A stretch of 64,000 nucleotides of DNA from Rhizobium terrae. Lineage in GTDB: Bacteria; Pseudomonadota; Alphaproteobacteria; Rhizobiales; Rhizobiaceae. Under the pieces are notes generated by a model. That model searched no databases and was not told where the DNA came from. It saw only the letters and a list, made by a program, of their open reading frames with translations. Numbering within the stretch: the first letter of the stretch is position 1; every line of letters starts with the position of its first letter. The position numbers and the translations under genes were made by a program. Positions 1 to 9,106 of the stretch are shown piece by piece. The stretch covers positions 62,001-126,000 of the forward strand of contig NZ_QJKM01000014.1 of assembly GCF_003425685.1 (NCBI RefSeq), given 5' to 3'.

Positions 1-137
1 GAAGCGCCCTCGGTCGCACCGGCACCGGCCGCCAGACAGGCGAGCGCATCGAGGGTATGCAGAGCGACAAGATCGCGGGTAGTTTCGTCCCCGCCATCGA
101 TTGCCGAAAGAATGGAAACGAGATCGCGTGCGTTCAT
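1..137 (-). CDS. MmgE/PrpD family protein, N-terminal fragment
   Basis: Partial gene cut by the left window edge; about 45 N-terminal residues are visible. They include LHTLDALACLAAG, which resembles the helical N-terminal segment of MmgE/PrpD proteins (2-methylcitrate dehydratase and relatives). Its ATG overlaps the TGA of the upstream M24-like gene in an ATGA arrangement, so it is the last visible gene of the hyu operon. Family members isomerise or dehydrate small carboxylic acids; the substrate here cannot be told from this fragment. Weak point: the assignment rests on a short segment. Confidence 0.55.
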   Translation of the reverse strand, partial: MNARDLVSILSAIDGGDETTRDLVALHTLDALACLAAGAGATEGA

Positions 138-1189
138 TCGGCCGCCTCTCGCAAAGATATGTCGCCAAGTCCGACAGGCCGGGAGGCGACAATCGTTTCG
201 CCATCCAGCGAAAACGCCGTGGTCAGAATGGCGTAGGGCACCGGCGCGGCGAGCGGCGTTTCGGCATCGGCGACCACCTTCAGCGGCCGCGTGCCGTAGG
301 GCGCCTCGATATGCCAGTCGAGAAGCCTGGCCCCGTCAGGCAGATAGAAAGCCGAAATCGAACCGTCGACCGGATGGGCGGGAGAAGCCCGATCCAGCGC
401 CGCGCTCACGGAGGAGAGGCGCGCCCCAATTTCGGAAACTGAAGAAAACGTGTCGACGCGGCGCACCCACACACCGTTATAGGCGACCGAGAGCCGCACC
501 GCGAAGGTACGGCCGAGTTCCGCCCTGCCGGTGCGGATGAAACGCCGATCCCGGGAAAGGTCAGGTGCGACGGCAACATAGCATTCTTCGGCGCCGGCAA
601 GCCGCACCGCCCGCTCGACGGGACCGGTGAAATCACCGGCAGATTTCGAAGCCACGTCGCCGGCCTTGAAGGCCTCGCGGGCGATAGTGTCCGTGTGGCG
701 CACGAGATCGAGCTCGGCGCGATCCGCCTGGCCGCGAACTGCGGTGAAGAGGTCCGTCACATCCGAAAGCTCGACTGGCAGGATGGACAGGATCTCGTCC
801 ACGACGCCGCCGGGCATGCGATCAAGCTCGACCACGCCAAGACGTTTTGCCCCGACCCTGGCCAGCCGCTCGCCCGCGAGCTTGCCTGGGAACGGCGAAT
901 GGGCGACCTCGAAGGTCGGGGCGACGGACTTCACCCATTCCCCGACGCGCTTCGACAGAGCCGTCAGGAAGATCGGCAAACCTTCGCGCAGCACCAGGAC
1001 AAGGCCGTCGGACCAGTAGGGCGTAAAACCGGAAACCCAGGTGACGCCGGCCGAGCGCACATGGTTGGTATAGATCAGCACGCCATCGAGACCGGCAGCA
1101 GCGATCGCCTGCTGCAGGCGGGCCTGCCGCGCCTTTACGTCCGCGAGGGAGAGTTCATTTTCGCGCCACTGGATCAGGCCGTGTCTCAT
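134..1189 (-). CDS. Degenerate M24 (creatinase/aminopeptidase P-fold) protein
   Basis: 351 residues. The N-terminal half (about 20-150) looks like a creatinase N-terminal domain (ARLQQAIAAAGLDGVLIYT). The C-terminal half has the length of a pita-bread domain, but none of the five metal ligands (D, D, H, E, E) or their motifs can be found; there is no HGxGL signature and no DxTRT-like strand. It overlaps the next upstream M24 gene by ATGA and its own TGA overlaps the PrpD start, so it is translationally coupled. Possible roles are a non-catalytic partner of the adjacent M24 protein or a metal-independent hydrolase. Fold assignment is fairly sure; function is unknown. Confidence 0.7.
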   Translation of the reverse strand: MRHGLIQWRENELSLADVKARQARLQQAIAAAGLDGVLIYTNHVRSAGVTWVSGFTPYWSDGLVLVLREGLPIFLTALSKRVGEWVKSVAPTFEVAHSPFPGKLAGERLARVGAKRLGVVELDRMPGGVVDEILSILPVELSDVTDLFTAVRGQADRAELDLVRHTDTIAREAFKAGDVASKSAGDFTGPVERAVRLAGAEECYVAVAPDLSRDRRFIRTGRAELGRTFAVRLSVAYNGVWVRRVDTFSSVSEIGARLSSVSAALDRASPAHPVDGSISAFYLPDGARLLDWHIEAPYGTRPLKVVADAETPLAAPVPYAILTTAFSLDGETIVASRPVGLGDISLREAAE

Positions 1190-2298
1190 GCCGCTGCCCT
1201 CCGAACGCCGACCGAGAACAGTTCGCGCGGCGTCTTCGTCAGGATTTCAGGCCCGTCGGCGCGGACGATCAGCGAGTCGCCGTGCACGAAGTAACCGATC
1301 TCAGGATTATAGGTGTTCGGGTGGACGATCAGCGACATGCCTTCCTCGATCACCGTGGTCACGTCTTCGAGAATATGCGGCTTGGTATCCGGGAAGAGTC
1401 CCAGGCCGTGGCCACGAACACGGGTATATTCGCTGGTCACATACTCACCGAGACCGTGGGCGCGAAAAATGTCGTTCTCGGCGCGGGCGATATCGGCCGC
1501 CGTCACACCCGGCCTGACCACCGCGAGACCGGCTTCGAGCGCGTCGTTATAGATGCCGAACACCTTGCGCTGCGCCTCGTTCGGTTCGCCGATGACAAGC
1601 GTGCGGCAGATCTGGACATAATAGCCGTTGACGCAAGGGGTAAGCTCGGTCGTCACCAGATCGCCGGGCTTCAGCACCTTGCCGAGCGGCGGCGCCATGC
1701 CGCGCACTTCCGGGCCGCCGACGCCGATGATCATGAAATTGTCGTCGACGCCTTCATTGCGGAAGAAGGATTCGATCTCGGCGATCAGTTCGTAATCCTT
1801 TTTGCCGGCAGCAGCCGCATTGCGGAACACCGCATAACCTTCGTCCGCAAGCCGCGCGGCACTGCGCACCGCGTTCAGCTCGTCGGCGGATTTCACCATC
1901 AGCAGGCGATCGACCAGCGCCGTCGCATCCTCGAAGCGAAGGTCGCCGCGCCGGGCGGCAAGCCCATAGGGCAGATGACGTTTCGGGCCGGCCGCGATGC
2001 GGCTGTTGCCGAGCCGCGCGACGACGCCGGATACCGTGCCAACCAGATCGTCGGCGATCACGGTCTTCACCTCCGGGCATTCGACCGCCGCCCGCTCGCC
2101 TTCCAGCTCGTCGTCGAGATAGAGGGTGACGTCGCCGTCACGGGTGACGACGGCCAGTCCCTCGCCTTCGAGAATGCCGAAATCGGCGGCGTAACGCAGA
2201 TAGTCGTTCTGCCAGGCATTGCCGTAGAGCACGAGGCCATCCAGCCCCGCCTCCAGCATCGCCTCGACCAACCGTTTCTTGCGGATTTCGCCGATCAT
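1186..2298 (-). CDS. M24 family creatinase-like hydrolase
   Basis: 370 residues from the ATG at 2298, which has GGAG seven bases upstream; an in-frame GTG at 2304 is less likely. An N-terminal creatinase domain (about 5-135) precedes the pita-bread domain (150-365). RGHGLGL keeps the family histidine, but metal-ligand positions look changed: the two Asp become Glu (TELTP) and Gln (VQICRT), and the EPG glutamate becomes His (IVHPN). Creatinase itself works without a metal, so a creatinase- or ectoine-hydrolase-like amide hydrolase is plausible. It follows hyuB by 11 bases and overlaps the degenerate paralogue. Substrate unknown; probably acts on the HyuAB product. Confidence 0.8.
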   Translation of the reverse strand: MIGEIRKKRLVEAMLEAGLDGLVLYGNAWQNDYLRYAADFGILEGEGLAVVTRDGDVTLYLDDELEGERAAVECPEVKTVIADDLVGTVSGVVARLGNSRIAAGPKRHLPYGLAARRGDLRFEDATALVDRLLMVKSADELNAVRSAARLADEGYAVFRNAAAAGKKDYELIAEIESFFRNEGVDDNFMIIGVGGPEVRGMAPPLGKVLKPGDLVTTELTPCVNGYYVQICRTLVIGEPNEAQRKVFGIYNDALEAGLAVVRPGVTAADIARAENDIFRAHGLGEYVTSEYTRVRGHGLGLFPDTKPHILEDVTTVIEEGMSLIVHPNTYNPEIGYFVHGDSLIVRADGPEILTKTPRELFSVGVRRAAA

Positions 2299-2309
2299 CG
2301 CCACGCTCC

Positions 2310-4019
2310 TCAGCCGTTCACCGCGATGCGGCGCGGCATGGGCGTTTCGCCGTAACCGTAGTTGCGGACAGCCGCCTCCCTGGACACGAGACCGTTGGTG
2401 ATATCCTCTTCCAGATCCGAGCGCGAGCGACTGCGCGGATCGCCGTAACCGCCGCCGCCGGCGGTGAGGAAGGTGATGCGATCGCCCGGCCTGAACTGCA
2501 CGTCAGTCGCCTTGTTGACCCGCTGCTGCGTGCCGTCGGCGCGATCGATGATCGCCACACTGACCTCGCCGGCATGACCCCCATGCAGGCCCCAGGGCGG
2601 GGTGACGGTACGGTCGAAGTTGATATTGCCCTTGCAGGCGCGCAGGCACCGGTAGGTCAGCTCGATGCCGAGACCACCGCGATGTTCGCCGGCGCCGCCG
2701 GAATCCGGGCGCAGGGCGTGTTTTTCGATGATGAAGGGATACTTGATCTCCTGCAGCTCGACCGGCGTGTTGCGCACGTCGCCCTGGCAGACGGAGACGG
2801 CCGCGGATTCGCCGTCCTCATGCGGACGCCCGCCCCAGCCGCCGCCGAAGATGTTCATCAGCAGGAAGCGGGAACCGTCGTCATAAAAACCGAAGAAGGA
2901 GCAGCCGCCCATATCGCCCTTGTGGGCGGCCGGGATCAGCTCGGGAACTGCCGGCGCCAGGGCTTTCAGGATCGTGTCGATGACGGTCGGCAGCGCGATG
3001 CTCCACTGACCGAGTGCCGCCGGCGGACGCGCCGAGAGGATCGTGCCGTCCGGCAGGTCGACATTGAGAGCCCGGAAGCAGCCTTCGTTGACATCGAGTT
3101 CCGGCGAGGTCAGCGCCTTGAAAGCGACGCGGGCCGCCGCGATACCGCCCGAGCGGCCGGAATTCAAAGGACCGTTGACCTGCGGATGCATGCCGTGGAA
3201 ATCGACGGTGATGGTCGAGCCGGAGACGATCACCTTGACGGCGATCCTGAGCGGGGTCGCAAGATCGCGTCCGTCATTGTCGAGATAGCTTTCGGCAGAA
3301 TAGATGCCGTCCGGAATACGTTCGATCACCTGGCGGACCGCGTTGTCGGCATGGTCCCAGATGGTCTCGACGCAGCTTTCCACCACGCCGCGGCCGTAAC
3401 GGGCGACCAGTTCGGCATAACGCTTGGCGCCGATCTGGCAGGACGCCACCTGGGCGCGCAGGTCGCCGAGGCTGGCATCCGGATAACGGATATTGTCCTG
3501 GATGATCTGGTAGAGCGTGTCGTTGAGCTCGCCCGCCTTGTAGATCTTTAAGGACCGCATCTGCAGGCCTTCGGAGAAGATGTCGGTCGTCGCGTTGGAG
3601 CCGAAACCCTGGCGGCCGCCGCCGATATCCACCCAATGGGCGCGGTTGGCGGCAAAACCGATCAGCTCTCCATCATGGAAGCAGGGGGCGTAGACGACGA
3701 CGTTGTTGAGATGCTGGCCGCAGATATGGCCGTGGTTCATGACGAGGACGTCGCCCTCCTCGAAACCCTTCAGCCCGTATTTCCTGATGCCGTCCTCGAC
3801 GGCGATGCCGAGATCGGCGAGGAAGATCGGCAGGCCGCCGCGGTTCTGGGAGATCATCCGCCCGGTCGTATCGATCAGGCCGCAGCAATAGTCGCGGACT
3901 TCGTAGATCATCATGTTGTAGGCGGATTTGCAGAGCGCCTCCGCCATTTCGTCGGCATAGGCGACGATCGCATTGCGGACGACTTCGACGGTGATGGGAT
4001 CGTTCTTCATCGGGGTCAT
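2310..4019 (-). CDS. hyuB: Hydantoinase B / oxoprolinase family subunit
   Basis: 569 residues covering the whole hydantoinase B domain (about 7-520), with typical segments such as NRAHWVDIGG and the glycine-rich end TAGGGGYGDP. With HyuA it forms an ATP-dependent hydrolase that opens cyclic amides (5-oxoproline, N-methylhydantoin, oxindole-type rings in known systems). The start ATG at 4019 has GAGGAATAAGAC before it. Only three bases separate it from hyuA, so both subunits are cotranscribed. The downstream M24 proteins would suit a second amide hydrolysis. The precise ring substrate is not visible from sequence. Confidence 0.92.
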   Translation of the reverse strand: MTPMKNDPITVEVVRNAIVAYADEMAEALCKSAYNMMIYEVRDYCCGLIDTTGRMISQNRGGLPIFLADLGIAVEDGIRKYGLKGFEEGDVLVMNHGHICGQHLNNVVVYAPCFHDGELIGFAANRAHWVDIGGGRQGFGSNATTDIFSEGLQMRSLKIYKAGELNDTLYQIIQDNIRYPDASLGDLRAQVASCQIGAKRYAELVARYGRGVVESCVETIWDHADNAVRQVIERIPDGIYSAESYLDNDGRDLATPLRIAVKVIVSGSTITVDFHGMHPQVNGPLNSGRSGGIAAARVAFKALTSPELDVNEGCFRALNVDLPDGTILSARPPAALGQWSIALPTVIDTILKALAPAVPELIPAAHKGDMGGCSFFGFYDDGSRFLLMNIFGGGWGGRPHEDGESAAVSVCQGDVRNTPVELQEIKYPFIIEKHALRPDSGGAGEHRGGLGIELTYRCLRACKGNINFDRTVTPPWGLHGGHAGEVSVAIIDRADGTQQRVNKATDVQFRPGDRITFLTAGGGGYGDPRSRSRSDLEEDITNGLVSREAAVRNYGYGETPMPRRIAVNG

Positions 4020-4022
4020 GTC

Positions 4023-6086
4023 TTATTCCTCGCTCTGCTTGGCGAGCGTCACCAGGAGATGGCCGGCTTCGTGGACGAGCACTTCGTCGCCGGGGTGGAT
4101 CAGGATGGTGGAATTGGGTTCTTCGATGACCGCGGGGCCGGTGAGCTTGAAGCCGGCCGGCAGCGCCGGGCGCCAGTAGATGGCCGTCTTCAGCGGCTTT
4201 GCCGGATCGTCGAACACGACATCGCGGCTGCCGACTTCGGCTTCCCCCTCGGCTTCCCACGGACGTGACAGCCATTCCTCGGCGACATTGTCGGTGCGGG
4301 CAGCGGTGAGCACGAGGCGCAGGCTGACAATTTCGAGCGCTTCGGTCGGCGCCGACTGGCTGTAGCGGCGGTCATGCTCGGCATCGAAACGCCGGCGAAC
4401 CTCACTTGTGTCGCCCGACAGCATGCCGGTGTTCTCGATCGGGATCGAGATTGCATGCTCCTGGCCGACATAACGCAGGTCGGCGAAGAACCGGTGATCC
4501 GCCTCGTTCTCGGCAATGCCGTCACGCTTCATCTGCTCGCGGCCGCTCGCCACCAGTTCGGCATAGACCTTCTCGACGCCTTCATCCGACAGTTCGCCGA
4601 CGCGGCCGATGAAGGTCTGCACGAAATCCTGCCGCCACGAGGCCATCAGCATGCCGAGCGCCGAGAACGTGCCCGGCAGTTTCGGGATGATGACCTGCGG
4701 AATGTAGATCTCGCGGGCGATGGCAATCGCGTGCAGCGGACCGGCGCCGCCGAAGGCGATCATCGCCGTGTCGCGCGGGTCGATACCCTTGTTGATCGAA
4801 ACGGCACGCACCGAGAGCGACATGGAACTGTCGGCGATCTTGGCGACGCCGAGCGCCGCCTCGACCGGATTGAGCTTCAGTGTGCTGCCGACCTTGTTCA
4901 GCATCGCCTGTTCGGACGCGGCCCTGTCCAGCGGCATGCCGCCGTTGAGGAAACGCTGCGGATTGATGCGGCCGAGGATGAGGTCCGCGTCGGTGACGAC
5001 GGGCAAGTCCGCGCCTTTGCCATAGCAGGCGGGGCCTGGATCGGCGCCGACGCTCTGGGGACCCACATGCAGGCCACCGGCATTGTCGACCCAGGCGATC
5101 GAGCCGCCGCCGGCGCCAACCTCCACGATGTTGACCACCGGCAACTGCATCGGCTGGCCGTCGGCTTCCTCGCCGATCACGTAACCGGTTTCGATAGCCG
5201 GCGCTCCATCGGTGATCAGGCTCGACTTGGCGGTGGTGCCGCCCATGTCGAAACCGATGCAGCGCTTCAGGCCGAGCAGCTTGGCGAGGCGACCGGCGCC
5301 GATCATGCCGGCGACGGGACCTGATTCCATCATCGACACCGGCTGTTCCTGCGCTTGGCCGATGGACATCACCCCGCCGTTCGATCGCATGATATGGATC
5401 TTGCCGCCGAAGGCGCCGGAGCGGAGATAGGTTTCCAGCCGCTTCAGGTAACCTTCGACGCGCGGACCGACAAAGGCGTTGAGCGCCGTTGTCGAAGACC
5501 GCTCGTATTCGCGATATTCGCGCAGGATCTCATGCGACAGCGTGATGAAGACATTCGGCAGCGCCTTGCGCAGCATGTCGCCGACGCGGCGCTCATGGAC
5601 CGGGTTGGCCCAAGAATGCAGCAGGCAGATCGCCACAGATTCGACGCTGGCCGCCTCGATCTCGGCGATGACGGCGGCGACTGCCTTCTCGTCCAGTGCT
5701 TCGAGCACTTCGCCCGAGGCAAGAATGCGCTCCGGGATCTCGAAGGTCAGGCTGCGCGGCACCAGCGGCTGCGGGCGCTTGAAGAACAGGTTGAAGGCCT
5801 GGATGCGGTTGGAACGGCCGATCGCGTAGACATCGCGGAAACCGCTCGTGGTGATCAGTGCGGTGCGGGCGCCCTTGCGCTCCAGCACCGTGTTGATGGC
5901 GATCGTCGAGCCGTGCAGGATTTCGTTCAATTCGTCGGGATCGCAATTCGCAAGCTCGAGGCTGCGGGCGATGCCCTGGGTCGGATCGGCCGGCACGGTC
6001 GAGGTCTTCGACGTCACGATCCTGCCGTCGACATAACCGACGAGATCGGTGAACGTACCGCCAATATCAATTCCGACAATATTCAT
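4023..6086 (-). CDS. hyuA: Hydantoinase A / oxoprolinase family subunit
   Basis: 687 residues from the ATG at 6086, chosen over an upstream in-frame ATG at 6113 because AGGAGG lies four bases before it. The N-terminus MNIVGIDIGGTFTDL is the phosphate-binding motif of the actin-like ATPase fold; hydantoinase A N-terminal (4-180), central (about 200-490) and C-terminal domains follow. HyuA supplies ATP-dependent phosphorylation of a cyclic amide, which is then hydrolysed with HyuB. It is the first gene of a minus-strand operon (hyuA-hyuB-M24-M24-like-prpD-like) facing a divergent LysR gene. Candidate substrates are hydantoins, 5-oxoproline or oxindoles; nothing here decides. Confidence 0.93.
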   Translation of the reverse strand: MNIVGIDIGGTFTDLVGYVDGRIVTSKTSTVPADPTQGIARSLELANCDPDELNEILHGSTIAINTVLERKGARTALITTSGFRDVYAIGRSNRIQAFNLFFKRPQPLVPRSLTFEIPERILASGEVLEALDEKAVAAVIAEIEAASVESVAICLLHSWANPVHERRVGDMLRKALPNVFITLSHEILREYREYERSSTTALNAFVGPRVEGYLKRLETYLRSGAFGGKIHIMRSNGGVMSIGQAQEQPVSMMESGPVAGMIGAGRLAKLLGLKRCIGFDMGGTTAKSSLITDGAPAIETGYVIGEEADGQPMQLPVVNIVEVGAGGGSIAWVDNAGGLHVGPQSVGADPGPACYGKGADLPVVTDADLILGRINPQRFLNGGMPLDRAASEQAMLNKVGSTLKLNPVEAALGVAKIADSSMSLSVRAVSINKGIDPRDTAMIAFGGAGPLHAIAIAREIYIPQVIIPKLPGTFSALGMLMASWRQDFVQTFIGRVGELSDEGVEKVYAELVASGREQMKRDGIAENEADHRFFADLRYVGQEHAISIPIENTGMLSGDTSEVRRRFDAEHDRRYSQSAPTEALEIVSLRLVLTAARTDNVAEEWLSRPWEAEGEAEVGSRDVVFDDPAKPLKTAIYWRPALPAGFKLTGPAVIEEPNSTILIHPGDEVLVHEAGHLLVTLAKQSEE

Positions 6087-6215
6087 GCGTCCTCCTGTCC
6101 GCATGGAGCCCATGCGGAATGCCTAATCTTTGCGGATTGGGCCGAGACCTCGGCCAGCGGTGGCAGGAACACTCCGGCTGACGGCTAGAGCGTCAGGCTC
6201 CCAATGAGATTGTTC

Positions 6216-6242
6216 ATGTCATTCCTCATCCTCGAATGACAT
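6216..6242. promoter_or_regulatory. LysR-type box between hyuA and lysR
   Basis: Perfect 9-base inverted repeat ATGTCATTC / GAATGACAT with a 9-base spacer. It contains a T-N11-A core (T6223 to A6235), the usual LysR recognition form. It lies about 130 bases before hyuA and about 80 before the divergent lysR, the normal place for a LysR activation site. Binding is inferred. Confidence 0.5.
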
Positions 6243-6290
6243 TTGATCCATTCGAACGGCAACTAGCAACGGGTTGGGGGGCTTTAGGTT

Positions 6291-6317
6291 TGATAGCCTA
6301 TAGACTATAGGTTATCA
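6291..6317. promoter_or_regulatory. Inverted repeat abutting the lysR start codon
   Basis: GATAGCCTATA (6292-6302) and TATAGGTTATC (6306-6316) form 11-base arms with one mismatch and a 3-base spacer; the flanking T6291/A6317 pair extends it. It ends two bases before the ATG at 6320, so any bound protein or mRNA hairpin would block expression of the regulator. Autoregulation is the likeliest reading; its sequence differs from the 6216 repeat. Confidence 0.45.
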
Positions 6318-6319
6318 CC

Positions 6320-7228
6320 ATGTTCAACATCACGCTCCGGCGCATGGAAGTTCTGGTTGCAGTGGTCGAGGAGGGAAGCTTCGCGGCCGCCGCCGATCGT
6401 TTCGGCATCGCCCAGCCCTCCGTCAGCGCCCATATCATGGCGATCGAGAAGGAAATCGGCGGGCAGATCTTCGTGCGCCGCCGGGGCCGCAAACCGCTCT
6501 TGACCGAGATCGGCCGCAGCGTGCTGCAACATGCGCGCGAGTTCCTGGCCGAGGCCGACGACATGCGGGCCGAGGTGGTAAAAATTCGCGGCGAGACCGG
6601 CCAGCAGGTCGTGCTGTCCTGTCAGCGCAGCCTGGCCAATTTCGTTTTGCGCAAGGAAATCACGGACTTCGCCTTGGCCCGGCCGGATATCCAGCTGGTC
6701 CTGAGGATCGGCAAGCAGGAAGATGTTTTTTCCGAAGTGCGCGACGGCGTCGCCGATGTGGGCTGTTTTCTCGGCAATGAAGACCTGCGCGGCGTGCGTG
6801 CGGAGATCATCGGCCGGGAAAAACTCGTGCTGATCGCCTCGCCGAACCACGCCCTTGCCCGTCGCAAACGGGTCAAGCCGCAGGACGTGGCCCGTTATGA
6901 TTTCGTCGGTCCGCCGCCTTCGTCTCTTTTCGGCCGCGGTGTTTCGAAACTTCTCGCCAATGCCGGCATCAGCCATGTGAAGGTCGCCGCCCAGGCGACG
7001 GAATACCAGTTTCTGCGCGAATTCGTGGTCGCCGGCGTCGGCATCGCCTGTTCGCTGGAGCGGAGTGTCGCGGCGGATATCGAGCGCGGCATGCTGATGA
7101 AACTCGATTTCGCAGGCGACGATCTGACCTTCGACGTCCGGCAGATCGCATCCGTACGCAGGCCGCTCTCGAAGCCCGCGGCCGATCTGATGGAGTATCT
7201 ACGAACCAATCACAAATCGCTGGCGTGA
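6320..7228 (+). CDS. LysR family transcriptional regulator (hyu operon)
   Basis: 302 residues. The winged HTH is at about 3-62 (MEVLVAVVEEGSFAAAADRF, then QPSVSAHI), followed by the linker helix and a LysR substrate-binding domain (about 90-295). It is divergent from hyuA, with two inverted repeats in the shared 233-base region, so it most likely controls the hyu operon in response to its substrate. No strong Shine-Dalgarno is visible; the palindrome occupies that position. The gene ends one base before the stop of the convergent lysE-type gene. Confidence 0.88.
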   Translation: MFNITLRRMEVLVAVVEEGSFAAAADRFGIAQPSVSAHIMAIEKEIGGQIFVRRRGRKPLLTEIGRSVLQHAREFLAEADDMRAEVVKIRGETGQQVVLSCQRSLANFVLRKEITDFALARPDIQLVLRIGKQEDVFSEVRDGVADVGCFLGNEDLRGVRAEIIGREKLVLIASPNHALARRKRVKPQDVARYDFVGPPPSSLFGRGVSKLLANAGISHVKVAAQATEYQFLREFVVAGVGIACSLERSVAADIERGMLMKLDFAGDDLTFDVRQIASVRRPLSKPAADLMEYLRTNHKSLA

Positions 7229-7229
7229 C

Positions 7230-7865
7230 CTATTGCGGCCGGCCGGATAACGCCAGCCGAGCACCGAAACCGATCAGCAGCGAGGCGAAGAGCCATTTCT
7301 GGATCGCCTCGACCAATGGATGACGCCTCAGGAATTGGCCAAGCGCCGAACCTGTGAAGGAAAGAAGCACGTCGAAGGCGAAACCAAGAGAAACAAGCAC
7401 GATCCCAAGAAAGAGGAACTGCCCGGCAACGCCGCCCTCCACAGGGTGAACGAACTGCGGCAGCAATACCGAACAGAACAGCAGCGGCTTGGGATTGAGG
7501 AAATTGGTGAGCAGCCCGCGGCCGATATCGCCACGGTAGGAGGAGGTTGAGCGATTTTCATCCCGCGCACTTTCCTCCGGCACCAGCGAAGCGGCCCGCA
7601 GGATGCCGATGCCCAGCCAGATGAGATAGAGGCTGCCAACCAGCCTGATAATATCGAAAGCCATCGGCGACGTGCGGAGCAATGCCGCAAGCCCGAGCGC
7701 CGCGAGCGCCACATGCGCGCCCCTCGAAGCGGCAAGCCCGACCGCAGCCGCCAAGGCATGCCCATATCCTCGCACTGCCCCGGTCTGCAGCACCAGAACC
7801 ATATCGGGCCCCGGCACCAGGAAAGCGACCACCAGCGCAGCTAAAAATATCCAAAGCTCGGTCAT
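7230..7865 (-). CDS. LysE/RhtB family amino acid exporter
   Basis: 211 residues from the ATG at 7865 (AGGAG six bases upstream; an in-frame TTG at 7871 is less likely). Six hydrophobic segments, with the family signature PGPDMVLVLQ near the N-terminus and FLNPKPLLF in the middle. LysE/RhtB proteins export amino acids or derivatives across the inner membrane. It is divergent from an Lrp/AsnC regulator 120 bases away, the standard arrangement for an exporter switched on by its amino acid substrate. Exact substrate unknown. Confidence 0.88.
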   Translation of the reverse strand: MTELWIFLAALVVAFLVPGPDMVLVLQTGAVRGYGHALAAAVGLAASRGAHVALAALGLAALLRTSPMAFDIIRLVGSLYLIWLGIGILRAASLVPEESARDENRSTSSYRGDIGRGLLTNFLNPKPLLFCSVLLPQFVHPVEGGVAGQFLFLGIVLVSLGFAFDVLLSFTGSALGQFLRRHPLVEAIQKWLFASLLIGFGARLALSGRPQ

Positions 7866-7985
7866 GTCCAACTCCTTTCCGCTCTATTCTAGCGTCGGAG
7901 CGGGTAGCATGTCCTTGCGAAGACGACCACAAAATGAGAGGTAATTGGCGGAAACGATCAACCAATATCCAATCGCTGTCATATT

Positions 7986-8468
7986 ATGCCAAATCTGAAG
8001 CTGGATGCCATAGACCGCAAGATCCTCGCCGCCTTGCAGCGCAATGCGCGGCTGACCAATGTCGAGCTGGCCGATGAAGTCGGCCTTTCGCCTTCTCCCT
8101 GCCTGCGGCGGGTGCGGATCCTGGAAGAGGCAGGCGTCATCGGCGGTTATCATGCGAGCCTCAACCGCAGCGAACTTGGACTCGGACTGACGGTCTTCGT
8201 CGGGATCAAGGTGGAACGCCATCACGGCGCGGCCCCGGATGCATTCCGCGATGCGGTGCGCGATATGCCGGAAGTCATCGCCTGCCATCTCGTTTCCGGC
8301 GAGGCTGATTTCCTGCTGCAGATCGTCGTGGCCGATCTCGCGGCTTATGAGAAGCTGCTGCTCGGCACCTTGCTCAACCTGCCGGGCGTCACCGATATCC
8401 GCAGCAATTTTGCCATCCGCACGCTGAAGGAAACGGCACCCTTGCCGCTCGGGCACCTGCCGCAATAG
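7986..8468 (+). CDS. Lrp/AsnC family transcriptional regulator
   Basis: 160 residues. The N-terminal HTH (about 4-60: LDAIDRKILAAL, then VELADEVGLSPSPCLRRV) is followed by an AsnC ligand-binding domain (70-150). It is divergent from the LysE-type exporter and probably activates it when the exported amino acid accumulates. The stop at 8468 is five bases from the end of the convergent DUF2239 gene. Confidence 0.9.
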   Translation: MPNLKLDAIDRKILAALQRNARLTNVELADEVGLSPSPCLRRVRILEEAGVIGGYHASLNRSELGLGLTVFVGIKVERHHGAAPDAFRDAVRDMPEVIACHLVSGEADFLLQIVVADLAAYEKLLLGTLLNLPGVTDIRSNFAIRTLKETAPLPLGHLPQ

Positions 8469-8473
8469 TGGTG

Positions 8474-9049
8474 TTAGGTCTCTTCAGGGCCTGTTTCCAA
8501 AGCGCCGCGGGCAAGGTGGCGGGCATGGTCGCGGACATCCTTCGGCCAACCTTGCGTCAGCGCACGGAAACGCTCGGCCTGCCCCGCGTAAAGCGCCCGC
8601 GCCGCCTCCTCGTATCCCGGTTGGTCACCTGCCAACGCTCGCATGAAACGATCCGCCGCCTCCTGGGAACGGCGCTTTTCGTCATCGGACAGGCTGGCGG
8701 CTCGCGCCGCATCGACCAGCTTGCGCAATGCTACGGAAGCGCCGCCTGGCTGCTGGCCAAGCCATTCCCAATGCCGCGGCAGCAGCGTCACCTCCCGCGG
8801 CACCACACCGAGCTTCGGCCGGCCGGGACGCCGTTCGGTGGGGATAGCGACGTTCTCACCCTGCGGCAGACGTCCAAGACATTCCGCGAGACTGCCGCGC
8901 AAATCGAGATCGACGGGCTTGCCGGTGGCATCGTCGAAGACCAGAAGATGGTCATGATCGCGATCCTTGAGAGCAGTCACGACCTCGTTCGGTGTGCCGC
9001 TCGCAACACGCCTGTCGTCTTGAAAAACTGTCCAATGAAATTCCGGCAT
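8474..9049 (-). CDS. DUF2239 family protein
   Basis: 191 residues, soluble, rich in Arg and Ala. The signature stretch RPGRPKLGVV followed by a TLLPRHW segment and GGASVALRKLV identifies DUF2239. The start ATG follows AAGGGA at good spacing. No function is established for the family. The 'PGRPKLGV' basic patch and ribbon-helix-like 'ASVALRKLVDAAR' suggest possible DNA contact, but that is inference. It is a single gene between convergent Lrp and a same-strand acyltransferase. Confidence 0.8.
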   Translation of the reverse strand: MPEFHWTVFQDDRRVASGTPNEVVTALKDRDHDHLLVFDDATGKPVDLDLRGSLAECLGRLPQGENVAIPTERRPGRPKLGVVPREVTLLPRHWEWLGQQPGGASVALRKLVDAARAASLSDDEKRRSQEAADRFMRALAGDQPGYEEAARALYAGQAERFRALTQGWPKDVRDHARHLARGALETGPEET

Positions 9050-9106
9050 TCACATCCCTTTCAGGCGCAAATTTTATCCGGGTAGAATATACGTGTCAAC
9101 CCGATG

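Noticed and set aside
1282..2355. 357-codon open frame on the plus strand
   Set aside because: Antisense to the M24 gene and low in recognisable motifs; a mirror frame of high-GC codon bias.
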